From Flavobacterium sp. (GTDB lineage: Bacteria > Bacteroidota > Bacteroidia > Flavobacteriales > Flavobacteriaceae): DNA of 35,410 nucleotides. Under the pieces are notes generated by a model. That model searched no databases and was not told the origin of the DNA. It saw only the letters and a list, made by a program, of their open reading frames with translations. A program made the position numbers and the translations under genes. Positions within the stretch are counted from its first letter, which is position 1; every line of letters begins with the position of its first letter. The stretch is from assembly GCA_015665265.1 (NCBI GenBank), contig JADFAM010000008.1:1-35410 (forward strand). Direction: 5' to 3'. Below are positions 25,820 through 33,951 of this stretch, in pieces.

Positions 25820-26746
25820 TTAACCTTTCTTTTCTTCCTTCATTAATCTCTTCAAATAAGCTATCTCTTTTAATTTAGCTCTGGATTCAGTTATAGGTGT
25901 TCCGAAATAAGTTTTTCCTCCTGGAACAGATTTAGTAACACCCGTTTGTCCTAATATAACAGCGCCTTTACCTATACTTATACCACTATTTGTTCCTACT
26001 TGACCCCATAAGGTTACATCATCCTCTACAATAACACAACCTGCTATGCCTGTTTGTGATGCTATTAAACAATTTTTTCCAATAACTGTATCATGGCCTA
26101 TATGTACCTGATTATCTATTTTTGTTCCTATCCCAATAGTAGTATCACCAGTAACACCTTTATCTATGGTACATGAGGCTCCTATATGAACATTATCTTT
26201 TAGGACTACTCTACCAACAGAAATTAATTGATCAAAACCTTCTGATCTTTTTTTGTAATAAAATGCATCAGCTCCAAGTACAGTGTTTGAGTGGATTATA
26301 ACATTATTTCCTATGATAGAATTATCATAAATGGAAACATTAGGATGTATTAGACAATTTTTCCCAATGGAAACATTATTTCCAATAAAAACATTAGGTT
26401 GGATTAATGTCCCTGTATCAATTTTAGCAGAGTCTGAAATACTTTTACTTGAGTTGATAAATGGACTAAAATGTTTTGATATTTTATTAAAATCATCAAA
26501 AGGATTTTCAGAAATCAATAAGGACTTCCCATCAGGGCAAGGAACTTCTTTATTTATTAAAATAGTAGTAGCCTTAGAATTTAAAGCTTTATCATAATAC
26601 TTTGGATGATCTACAAAAACTATATCGCCAGATTCTACTACATGTATTTCATTGATTCCAGTAATTTCAAAATCCGATTTACCAATAAATCTAGCATCAA
26701 TAAGGGTTGCTATTTCTTGTAATGTTTGTGCAGATTTGAATTTCAT
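25820..26746 (-). CDS. Second LpxD-like UDP-3-O-acylglucosamine N-acyltransferase
   Basis: 308-residue LpxD family member with the N-terminal uridine-binding-type domain (about 1-100), a left-handed beta-helix of hexapeptide repeats (about 105-275) and a short charged C-terminal helix ([19 protein letters not shown]). The catalytic histidine is retained (H218 in [10 protein letters not shown]). But the DGFGF stretch found in the main LpxD is replaced by [12 protein letters not shown] near 160-170, suggesting altered substrate or acyl donor. It is last in the run lpxD, lpxC-fabZ, lpxA, efp (11 bases after efp). It may acylate a lipid A precursor or another nucleotide sugar. Confidence 0.85.
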   Translation of the reverse strand: MKFKSAQTLQEIATLIDARFIGKSDFEITGINEIHVVESGDIVFVDHPKYYDKALNSKATTILINKEVPCPDGKSLLISENPFDDFNKISKHFSPFINSSKSISDSAKIDTGTLIQPNVFIGNNVSIGKNCLIHPNVSIYDNSIIGNNVIIHSNTVLGADAFYYKKRSEGFDQLISVGRVVLKDNVHIGASCTIDKGVTGDTTIGIGTKIDNQVHIGHDTVIGKNCLIASQTGIAGCVIVEDDVTLWGQVGTNSGISIGKGAVILGQTGVTKSVPGGKTYFGTPITESRAKLKEIAYLKRLMKEEKKG

Positions 26747-26757
26747 TGTAAGAAAAA

Positions 26758-27324
26758 CTATTCTTTAATTCGTTCTTGATAGGTTCCTTTGGTAGTTTCT
26801 ACTTTAATTTTATCACCTTCATTGATAAATAACGGTACGTTAACCGTAGCTCCTGATTCTACTTTAGCAGGTTTTGTAGCATTAGTAGCTGTATTCCCCT
26901 TAACTCCTGGCTCTGTATGTGTCACTTCTAAAATAACACTTGCAGGCATATCAACTGATAATGGCATATCATCTTCTGAATTAATGATAATTGTTACAAT
27001 TTCACCTTCTTTCATTAAATCTGGAGCATCTAATGTGTTTTTTTGTAATTCTATTTGGCTATAATCATTATTGTTCATAAAATGATATGTATCACCTTCA
27101 TTATACAAATATTGAAATTTATGAGTTTCTACTCTTACATCTTCAATTTTTCTACCTGCAGGAAATGTATTATCAATAACTTTACCGTTAGTTACACTCT
27201 TTAGCTTTGTTCTCACAAAAGCAGGTCCTTTACCAGGTTTTACATGTAAAAATTCTATAATTTTATAGATGTCATTATTATATTTAATACACAATCCGTT
27301 TCTAATATCTGATGTAGTAGCCAT
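26758..27324 (-). CDS. efp: Elongation factor P
   Basis: Relieves ribosome stalling at polyproline stretches. At 188 residues it has the three-domain length: KOW-like domain I (1-63) and two OB folds. The tip of domain I is KPGKGPAF with K32 at the position that is lysylated in E. coli and aminopentanolated in Bacillus; the modification in this organism cannot be told, and no modification gene is in the window. It lies inside the lipid A operon (20 bases after lpxA, 11 before the second lpxD), a placement shared by many Flavobacteriaceae as I recall. Confidence 0.96.
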   Translation of the reverse strand: MATTSDIRNGLCIKYNNDIYKIIEFLHVKPGKGPAFVRTKLKSVTNGKVIDNTFPAGRKIEDVRVETHKFQYLYNEGDTYHFMNNNDYSQIELQKNTLDAPDLMKEGEIVTIIINSEDDMPLSVDMPASVILEVTHTEPGVKGNTATNATKPAKVESGATVNVPLFINEGDKIKVETTKGTYQERIKE

Positions 27325-27344
27325 TAATTAATTTTTTATATTTA

Positions 27345-28130
27345 TTAGTTTGCTTTATAATAACCTTTCATAATTCCTCTATGAGAGTCTTTTATAAATT
27401 GAATTATTTCATCTCGTTCTGGAGTAGCCTCCATCTCTGCTTCAATAATTTGAATAGCTTGAGAGTTATTATAATTTTTTTGAAATAATATTCTGTATAT
27501 GTCTTGAATTTCTCTAATTTTTTCTGATGAAAAACCTCTTCTTCTTAATCCTATTGAATTAATTCCTACATACGATAGAGGTTCTCTTGCAGATTTAACA
27601 TAAGGTGGTACGTCTTTTCTGACAAGTGATCCACCTGTTACAAAAGCGTGATTTCCTACAGATGCAAACTGATGAACAGCAACCATTCCCGCCAATACTA
27701 CATTGTGCCCGATAGTTACGTGACCAGCCAATGTTGAGTTATTAGAAAAGATACAACCATCACCAACAAAACAATCATGGGCTATATGACAATAGGCCAT
27801 AATTAAACAATTATTCCCAATGACCGTTTTCATTCTGTCTGAAGTTCCTCTATTAATGGTAACGCACTCTCTAATAGTTACATTATCACCTATTAATACC
27901 GTTGTTTCTTCATCATTGTATTTTAAATCTTGAGGAATAGCTGAGATAACAGATCCTGGAAATATTCTACAATTTTTACCGATTCTTGCACCTTCCATTA
28001 TAGTTACGTTAGAACCAATCCAGGTACCTGAACCAATAACAACATTTGCATGTATTGTTGTAAAGGGCTCTATTACAACGTTTCGTGCAACTTTAGCCTG
28101 AGGATGAACATATGCTAGTGGTTGATTCAT
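27345..28130 (-). CDS. lpxA: UDP-N-acetylglucosamine O-acyltransferase
   Basis: First committed step of lipid A synthesis: transfers 3-hydroxyacyl from ACP to UDP-GlcNAc. The left-handed beta-helix of hexapeptide repeats fills residues 1 to about 190 and is followed by the helical C-terminal domain (LRRRGFSSEKIREIQDIYRI). Catalytic H118 lies in YCHIAHDCFVGDG, matching H125 in E. coli. 261 residues, normal length. It starts two bases after the lpxC-fabZ stop, so translation may be coupled. Confidence 0.96.
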   Translation of the reverse strand: MNQPLAYVHPQAKVARNVVIEPFTTIHANVVIGSGTWIGSNVTIMEGARIGKNCRIFPGSVISAIPQDLKYNDEETTVLIGDNVTIRECVTINRGTSDRMKTVIGNNCLIMAYCHIAHDCFVGDGCIFSNNSTLAGHVTIGHNVVLAGMVAVHQFASVGNHAFVTGGSLVRKDVPPYVKSAREPLSYVGINSIGLRRRGFSSEKIREIQDIYRILFQKNYNNSQAIQIIEAEMEATPERDEIIQFIKDSHRGIMKGYYKAN

Positions 28131-28132
28131 AA

Positions 28133-29527
28133 TTATTTTATCTTTGAAATTTGCGCCATTAACTCTGCTTCAGCTACTAATTTTCCATTAGCATAAGCAT
28201 AGGCTTGCATATGGCAAATACCTCTTCTTATCGGGGTTATTAATTCGTTTTTAAAAATCAATGTATCCCCTGGTAAAACTTTCTGTTTGAATTTAACTTT
28301 ATCCATTTTCATGAAATATGTTAAGTAATTTTCAGGATCAGGAACAGTACTTAATACTAAAATCCCACCACATTGAGCCATAGCTTCAACTTGTAAAACT
28401 CCAGGCATAACAGGTGATCCAGGAAAATGACCAATAAAAAAATCTTCGTTCATGGTTACATTTTTCATTCCCACAACGTGTTTATCAGATAATTCCAAAA
28501 TTCTATCTACTAATAAAAATGGAGGCCTATGAGGTAAAATTTCCATGATCTGATGAATATCCATTAATGGAGTTTGATTTAAATCTATTTGTGGAATCTT
28601 ATTTCTTTTTTCCTGCTTTATAATTTTAGCTAGTTTTTTAGCAAATTGAGTATTTACTTGGTGACCTGGTTTATTTGCAATAACTTTTCCTCTAATTCGA
28701 GTACCCGTTAATGCTAAATCTCCAATTACATCAAGAAGCTTATGTCTTGCAGCTTCGTTAGCCCAATGTAAATTTAAATTATCAAGAATTCCGTTAGATT
28801 TGACTTTAATATTATCTTTTTTGAATGCCTTTTTTAATTTATTCATAGTAGGTTCAGATAATTCTTTATCTACATAAACAATAGCATTATTTAAGTCACC
28901 TCCTTTAATTAAATCATTTTCTAACAACATTTCAATTTCATGAAGAAAACTAAAAGTTCTTGCATCTGCAATCTCATTTTTAAAATCAAGAATATTGTCT
29001 AATGTGGCGTTTTGAGTACCAAGAATTTTTGTTCCAAAATCAACCATAGTTGTAATTTGATACTCATCTGAAGGCATTAATATAATTTCACTTCCAGTAA
29101 AATCGTCTTTATATGAGATTATTTCCTTTACAATATATTCTTCAATTTCAGCATCTAATTCTGTTATTCCAGCTTTCTCTAGTGCTTTTACAAAAAATTT
29201 AGAAGAACCATCCATTATAGGGGGTTCAGATGCATTTATTTCTATTATTAGGTTATCAATATCTAAACCAACTGCTGCGGCCAATACATGTTCAGAAGTT
29301 TGAATAAGCACTCCATTTTTTTCAAGATTGGTTCCTCTTTGAGTATTTACGACAAATTCAGCTCTAGCTTCAATTGTTGGGCAACCTTCTAAGTCAACTC
29401 TTTTAAACGCAAAACCATGATTTTCTGGAGCTGGTTTAAATGTCATTTTTACATTATTCCCTGTATGTAATCCAACACCTGTTAGGCTTACCTCTTTTTG
29501 TATTGTTTTTTGTTTTTTACTCATCAT
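28133..29527 (-). CDS. lpxC-fabZ: Bifunctional LpxC deacetylase / FabZ 3-hydroxyacyl-ACP dehydratase
   Basis: Fusion of 464 residues. Residues 1 to about 310 are the zinc deacetylase LpxC (second, committed lipid A step), with TSEHVLAAAVG (E79, zinc ligand H80), HKLLDVIGDLAL (H and D zinc ligands) and GHQVNTQFA (catalytic H). After QIDLNQTPLMD the FabZ hot-dog dehydratase begins (about 325-464) with ILPHRPPFLLVDRI, GHFPGSPVMPG (catalytic H) and VEAMAQCGG (catalytic E). The fusion is characteristic of Bacteroidota and ties lipid A to 3-hydroxyacyl-ACP use. It starts inside the lpxD 3' end (11-base overlap). Two adjacent ATG codons (29527, 29524) are possible starts. Confidence 0.96.
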   Translation of the reverse strand: MMSKKQKTIQKEVSLTGVGLHTGNNVKMTFKPAPENHGFAFKRVDLEGCPTIEARAEFVVNTQRGTNLEKNGVLIQTSEHVLAAAVGLDIDNLIIEINASEPPIMDGSSKFFVKALEKAGITELDAEIEEYIVKEIISYKDDFTGSEIILMPSDEYQITTMVDFGTKILGTQNATLDNILDFKNEIADARTFSFLHEIEMLLENDLIKGGDLNNAIVYVDKELSEPTMNKLKKAFKKDNIKVKSNGILDNLNLHWANEAARHKLLDVIGDLALTGTRIRGKVIANKPGHQVNTQFAKKLAKIIKQEKRNKIPQIDLNQTPLMDIHQIMEILPHRPPFLLVDRILELSDKHVVGMKNVTMNEDFFIGHFPGSPVMPGVLQVEAMAQCGGILVLSTVPDPENYLTYFMKMDKVKFKQKVLPGDTLIFKNELITPIRRGICHMQAYAYANGKLVAEAELMAQISKIK

Positions 29528-30557
29528 TTGAATTTTGAGTATTAATTTTCTTTTCTATTTCAGTTATTTTATTTGCTAACTTTGGTAAGTTCTTAAAATA
29601 AACATACGATTTGTTGTAATCAGAATATCCAAATGCAGGAGATCCCTGAACTACTTCATAGTCTTTTAAATTTTTGGAAATTCCTGATTGAGCCTGTATT
29701 TTTAAATAATTACCTAAATTCAAATGTCCAGATATACCTACTTGCCCCCCTATCATACATCCCTCTCCTACTTTTGTAGATCCAGCTACACCAGATTGAG
29801 CTGCTATGGCAGTATTTTTTCCTATCTCAACATTATGAGCAATTTGTACTTGATTGTCTAACTTAACTCCACTTCTAAGAATAGTAGATCCTAAAGTAGC
29901 TCTATCTATTGTTGAACTAGATCCAATATCTACATTATTTTCAATGACTACATTTCCAATTTGAGGAATTTTAGTAAACTCTCCCTTCTCATTAGGAGAA
30001 AAACCGAAACCATCAGAACCAATAACACATCCTGAGTGAAAAGTACAATCATTACCAATTTCTGTTTCAGAATAAATTTTCACACCAGAAAAAATTAAAC
30101 AATTGTCTCCTATAATAACATTATCACCAATATATGAGTTCGGATATATTTTTACATTAGTACCAATAACAACATTTTCGCCTATATAACTGAAAGCACC
30201 AATGTATTCATTGGCTCCAATTTTTGCAGTTTTTGATATATAATGTGGGTTTTCTCTACCTTCCTTATTGTTCTTAACCTGATTATAAAACTCTAATAAT
30301 TTGGAAAAAGAAGTGTAAGCATCTTTAACTCTAATTAGAGTTGAAGAAACCTCTTTATCTAATTTAAACGTATGATTTACAATAATAATAGTAGCTTTTG
30401 TTGTATAAAGATATGAGTTGTATTTGGGGTTAGATAAAAATGACAGGGATCCTTTTTCACCTTCTTCAATTTTTGATAATTTAGAAACTTCTGCTTCTGG
30501 ATTACCCTCAATTTCACCATCTAATATTTTAGCAATTTGTTTGGCTGTAAATTTCAT
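29517..30557 (-). CDS. lpxD: UDP-3-O-(3-hydroxyacyl)glucosamine N-acyltransferase
   Basis: Third enzyme of lipid A synthesis, adding the N-linked 3-hydroxyacyl chain. From ATG 30557 it has 346 residues: a uridine-binding N-domain (1 to about 100), a beta-helix with hexapeptide repeats (about 108-315) and a C-terminal helix (NLPKLANKITEIEKKI). Catalytic H241 is in KLDNQVQIAHNVE, and GSDGFGFSPNEKGEF near 180-194 is typical. An in-frame TTG at 30566 could add three residues, but MKFTAKQIA is the usual start and the -7 box at 30564-30571 excludes the longer form. First gene of the lipid A operon. Confidence 0.95.
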   Translation of the reverse strand: MKFTAKQIAKILDGEIEGNPEAEVSKLSKIEEGEKGSLSFLSNPKYNSYLYTTKATIIIVNHTFKLDKEVSSTLIRVKDAYTSFSKLLEFYNQVKNNKEGRENPHYISKTAKIGANEYIGAFSYIGENVVIGTNVKIYPNSYIGDNVIIGDNCLIFSGVKIYSETEIGNDCTFHSGCVIGSDGFGFSPNEKGEFTKIPQIGNVVIENNVDIGSSSTIDRATLGSTILRSGVKLDNQVQIAHNVEIGKNTAIAAQSGVAGSTKVGEGCMIGGQVGISGHLNLGNYLKIQAQSGISKNLKDYEVVQGSPAFGYSDYNKSYVYFKNLPKLANKITEIEKKINTQNSNDE

Positions 30558-30563
30558 CTTTTG

Positions 30564-30571
30564 CAAAAGTA
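30564..30571 (-). promoter_or_regulatory. Candidate -7 box of the lipid A operon
   Basis: Minus strand reads TACTTTTG (TAnnTTTG). Seven bases after its G is 30557, exactly the A of the lpxD ATG, so a leaderless operon transcript is predicted. Confidence 0.5.
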
Positions 30572-30591
30572 TAAAAAAATGGATGATTGGG

Positions 30592-31824
30592 CTAATTCGT
30601 GTCCTTTGGATAACATAAAAAATACTTATTTACAGGTTTAGAGAGTGCTTGAAGATTAAGTTGGTCTGATGCATTTACTATATCTTCAATAGCACCATTT
30701 TTGCTTGCAATTTTAATTGGTTGATTTTTATTATATGCCTGATTTGAAATTTTTCCGCTAAAAACAAAATAATTAGCCTCCTCTAAAGAGATTTCTGATA
30801 TTTTAATGAATTTATTGATGATAGTAGATATGTGGTCTTTAGAAACTTCTTCATCAAACATTTCAATTTTAAGAAGATTTCTATTTACAATCATTAAAGA
30901 TAATTTAGATAAGATTTTATCAGGATGGTTTGTCCATTCTTTTATGGCAGAGAGCACATCATAATCATCCAATTCTGAAAATAGATTTAACACCTTATTA
31001 TCAAAATTATTTTTATGAGTTTTATGGTATAAGAAAAACTTTAAAGAAGAGCTGCCAAACAACTCAACTCCCTGATTAGCCAGCTCTTTTGCCCTAGTTA
31101 AAATATTAACTAACATATATTCAGCAACTAAACTTGTTTTATGTAAATAAACTTGCCAATACATTAGTCTTCTCGCTATCAAAAATTTTTCAACTGAATA
31201 AATCCCTTTCTTTTCAATGACTAGCTCATTATCTACAACATTTATCATTGCTATTAGCCTATCAGAACTTATGTTACCCTCAGCAACACCCGTATAAAAA
31301 CTATCTCTTTTTAGATAATCTAGTCTATCTATATCTAATTGACTTGTAATTAATTGATGAAGAAATTTTCGATGATACTCCCCATTAAAAACAGATATGG
31401 CTAAATCTAATTGACCATCAAACTCTTTGTTAAGTTGGTGCATGTATTTTAATGAAATCTCTTCGTGGGTAATTCCAGTAACTATACTATGCTCCAAAGC
31501 ATGAGAAAATGCGCCATGACCTATATCGTGAAGAAGAATAGCAATATAAAGTGCATTTTCTTCATCTTCAGATATATTAATACCCTTTACTCTTAAAACA
31601 TTAACTGTCTTTTGCATTAAATGCAAGCAGCCTAAGGCATGATGAAAACGGGTATGATTAGCACCTGGATATACTAAATTTGAAAATCCCATCTGAGAAA
31701 CTCTTCTCAATCGTTGAAAACTCGGATGTTCAATAATATCAAAAATTAAACTATTAGGAATTCTTATAAATCCATATATTGGATCGTTTAAAATTTTTAA
31801 TTTATTGGTAGGATAATTTTTCAA
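30592..31824 (-). CDS. HD-domain phosphohydrolase (dNTPase/SAMHD1-like)
   Basis: 410 residues with an N-terminal HD domain: H61 in NHTRFHHALG, the HD pair H99/D100 in LLHDIGHGAFSHALEH, and the distal metal aspartate in SQLDIDRLDYLKRDSFYTG (near 164-169). This pattern is shared with dGTPases and SAMHD1, which hydrolyse dNTPs to nucleosides and triphosphate; the actual substrate here is unproven. The C-terminal half is helical with no motif I recognise. The start is TTG at 31824, since a stop precedes it and no ATG occurs early; DPIYGFI near 14-20 is the usual family opening. It is divergent from porX across 155 bases. Confidence 0.85.
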   Translation of the reverse strand: MKNYPTNKLKILNDPIYGFIRIPNSLIFDIIEHPSFQRLRRVSQMGFSNLVYPGANHTRFHHALGCLHLMQKTVNVLRVKGINISEDEENALYIAILLHDIGHGAFSHALEHSIVTGITHEEISLKYMHQLNKEFDGQLDLAISVFNGEYHRKFLHQLITSQLDIDRLDYLKRDSFYTGVAEGNISSDRLIAMINVVDNELVIEKKGIYSVEKFLIARRLMYWQVYLHKTSLVAEYMLVNILTRAKELANQGVELFGSSSLKFFLYHKTHKNNFDNKVLNLFSELDDYDVLSAIKEWTNHPDKILSKLSLMIVNRNLLKIEMFDEEVSKDHISTIINKFIKISEISLEEANYFVFSGKISNQAYNKNQPIKIASKNGAIEDIVNASDQLNLQALSKPVNKYFLCYPKDTN

Positions 31825-31979
31825 GTTGTGTTTTTAGCTATTAAAATACAAACTAAAGATTAAATTTACTCTTTACAAAGTAGTTTATATGATTATTAGG
31901 AATATTTTATCATTTTCTGGGCATTGAAACCATAACAAATAAATACTTTTAACGTTTTATAAGAAATGAAATTAATTTT

Positions 31980-33530
31980 ATGAATAGTATTCAAATTTTA
32001 TGGGTTGACGATGAAATTGACTTATTAAAGCCTCACATTATTTTTCTTGAGCAAAAAGGGTATCAAGTATCTACCTGTACAAATGGTACAGATGCCATTG
32101 ATTTGGTTGAAGAATCAAATTTTGATATCATATTTTTAGATGAAAATATGCCTGGAATAAATGGGTTAGAAACTTTAAATGCTATCAAACAAATAAAATC
32201 TTCCGTTCCTGTAGTAATGATTACAAAAAGTGAGGAAGAGTATATTATGGAGGAGGCCATAGGATCTAAAATTTCAGATTATTTAATAAAGCCTGTCAAT
32301 CCCAACCAAATTTTACTTAGTTTAAAGAAAAATTTAGATAATTCAAGATTGATATCTGAAAAAACTACTTCTAACTATCAACAAGAATTCCGTAAAATAT
32401 CTATGGAATTAATGTCTGTAAATTCCTATGAAGACTGGTGTGATATATATAAAAAATTAATTCATTGGGAATTGGAGTTAGATGATATTAATGACAATGG
32501 TATGCTTGAAATACTGGAAAGTCAAAAATCTGAAGCTAATAATTTGTTTTATAAATTCATTAAAAAAAACTATCAAGATTACATAAATTCAACTAACCAT
32601 AAACCAACCTTCTCTAATACCCTTTTTAAAAATTATGTTGTTCCAAATTTATCTCATAAAAATGGGGTGCTTTGGGTAGTAATTGATAATTTAAGATATG
32701 ATCAATTTAGAATATTAGAACCATTTATCAATAATTATTTCAAGAAAGAAGAAGAGCATTCATATTGTAGTATACTTCCTACGGCCACTCAATATGCAAG
32801 AAATTCTATATTTTCTGGGCTAATGCCCCTAGAGATGGAAAGAATGCATCCAACACTATGGAAAAATGATACTGATGAAGGAGGGAAAAATATGTTTGAA
32901 AATGATTTTCTGATTGCTCAATTAAAAAGATTAAACTTAAATATACATCACGAATATTATAAAATTGTTTCATTGAAAGATGGTAAAGATTTAGCAACAA
33001 ACTACAACGGAACAAAGCAAAATGATCTTACTGTATTGGTGTATAATTTCGTAGATATTTTGTCACATTCTAAAACTGAGATGGAGGTCATTAAAGAGTT
33101 AGCAGGAGACGATAAAGCATATAGATCTTTAACAGCTAGCTGGTTTAAAAACTCTCCATTATTTGAAATAATACAAAAAGCTCAAGAACTTGGTCAAAAA
33201 TTAATTATTACTACAGATCATGGAACCATTAATTGTAAACATCCTACTAAGGTTATTGGAAATAAAAATATTAGTTCAAATTTGAGATATAAAACAGGAA
33301 AAAGTTTGTCCTACAATGACAAAGATGTATTCGCTGTTAAGAATCCTAAAGACATTTCCTTACCTAGTATCAGTTTTAATAGTCCGTTTATTTTTGCAAA
33401 AGAAAATTTATTCTTTGCCTACCCAAACAATTACAATCATTTTGTGAATTATTATAAGAATACGTATCAACACGGAGGTGTATCTTTAGAAGAAATGATC
33501 ATACCCTTTGCAGTCTACCATCCTAAATAA
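31980..33530 (+). CDS. porX: T9SS response regulator PorX (receiver + alkaline phosphatase superfamily domain)
   Basis: 516-residue PorX: receiver domain (1 to about 120) with acidic pocket WVDDE, phospho-acceptor D54 in IFLDENMPG, T81-type ITKSEE and K in LIKPVN; a helical linker; and a PglZ/alkaline phosphatase superfamily domain from about 215. That domain shows VVIDNLRYDQ, the nucleophile threonine in LPTATQYARN (near 268-270), LVYNFVDILSHS and metal-binding TTDHGTINCKHP. In Porphyromonas, PorX with the sensor PorY and sigma factor SigP controls T9SS genes and hydrolyses oligonucleotides. It leads an operon with tsaE (8 bases) and ald (5 bases). The T9SS cargo at 11996 is consistent with a working system. 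Confidence 0.94.
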   Translation: MNSIQILWVDDEIDLLKPHIIFLEQKGYQVSTCTNGTDAIDLVEESNFDIIFLDENMPGINGLETLNAIKQIKSSVPVVMITKSEEEYIMEEAIGSKISDYLIKPVNPNQILLSLKKNLDNSRLISEKTTSNYQQEFRKISMELMSVNSYEDWCDIYKKLIHWELELDDINDNGMLEILESQKSEANNLFYKFIKKNYQDYINSTNHKPTFSNTLFKNYVVPNLSHKNGVLWVVIDNLRYDQFRILEPFINNYFKKEEEHSYCSILPTATQYARNSIFSGLMPLEMERMHPTLWKNDTDEGGKNMFENDFLIAQLKRLNLNIHHEYYKIVSLKDGKDLATNYNGTKQNDLTVLVYNFVDILSHSKTEMEVIKELAGDDKAYRSLTASWFKNSPLFEIIQKAQELGQKLIITTDHGTINCKHPTKVIGNKNISSNLRYKTGKSLSYNDKDVFAVKNPKDISLPSISFNSPFIFAKENLFFAYPNNYNHFVNYYKNTYQHGGVSLEEMIIPFAVYHPK

Positions 33531-33538
33531 TTCTTTAT

Positions 33539-33946
33539 ATGAATAAAAATTTCTTATTATCAGAAGCACCTATAATTGCTGAAGAAATTATAAAAAAGTC
33601 TACTAGTAAAATTATCTTATTTCATGGAGATATGGGTGTTGGTAAGACTACATTAATTAAGGAAATTTGTAAAATTCTAGGAACTGAAGATTTAATAAGC
33701 TCTCCTACATTTTCAATTGTTAATGAATACATAACATCTAATGATGAAACTATTTTTCATTTTGATTTTTATAGAATTGATAATGAAGAGGAGGCATACA
33801 ACATTGGTGTAGAAGATTATTTTGACTCAAACCACTGGTGTTTGATAGAATGGCCCTCAGTTGTTGAGAATTTATTACCTTTAGAAAATGTTAATGTCTA
33901 TTTAACTGTTTTAGAAGACGGACAACGCAACATTCAAATAAACTAA
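33539..33946 (+). CDS. tsaE: tRNA threonylcarbamoyladenosine biosynthesis ATPase TsaE
   Basis: Small P-loop ATPase (135 residues) that works with TsaB, TsaD and TsaC to form t6A37 in ANN-decoding tRNAs. Walker A is GDMGVGKTT with K36; SSPTFSIVNEY follows as the usual second motif, FHFDFYRI carries the Walker B-type aspartate, and WCLIEWP closes the site. Starts 8 bases after porX and ends 5 bases before ald, an arrangement that is common in Flavobacteriia as I recall. Confidence 0.95.
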   Translation: MNKNFLLSEAPIIAEEIIKKSTSKIILFHGDMGVGKTTLIKEICKILGTEDLISSPTFSIVNEYITSNDETIFHFDFYRIDNEEEAYNIGVEDYFDSNHWCLIEWPSVVENLLPLENVNVYLTVLEDGQRNIQIN

Positions 33947-33951
33947 TTCAC

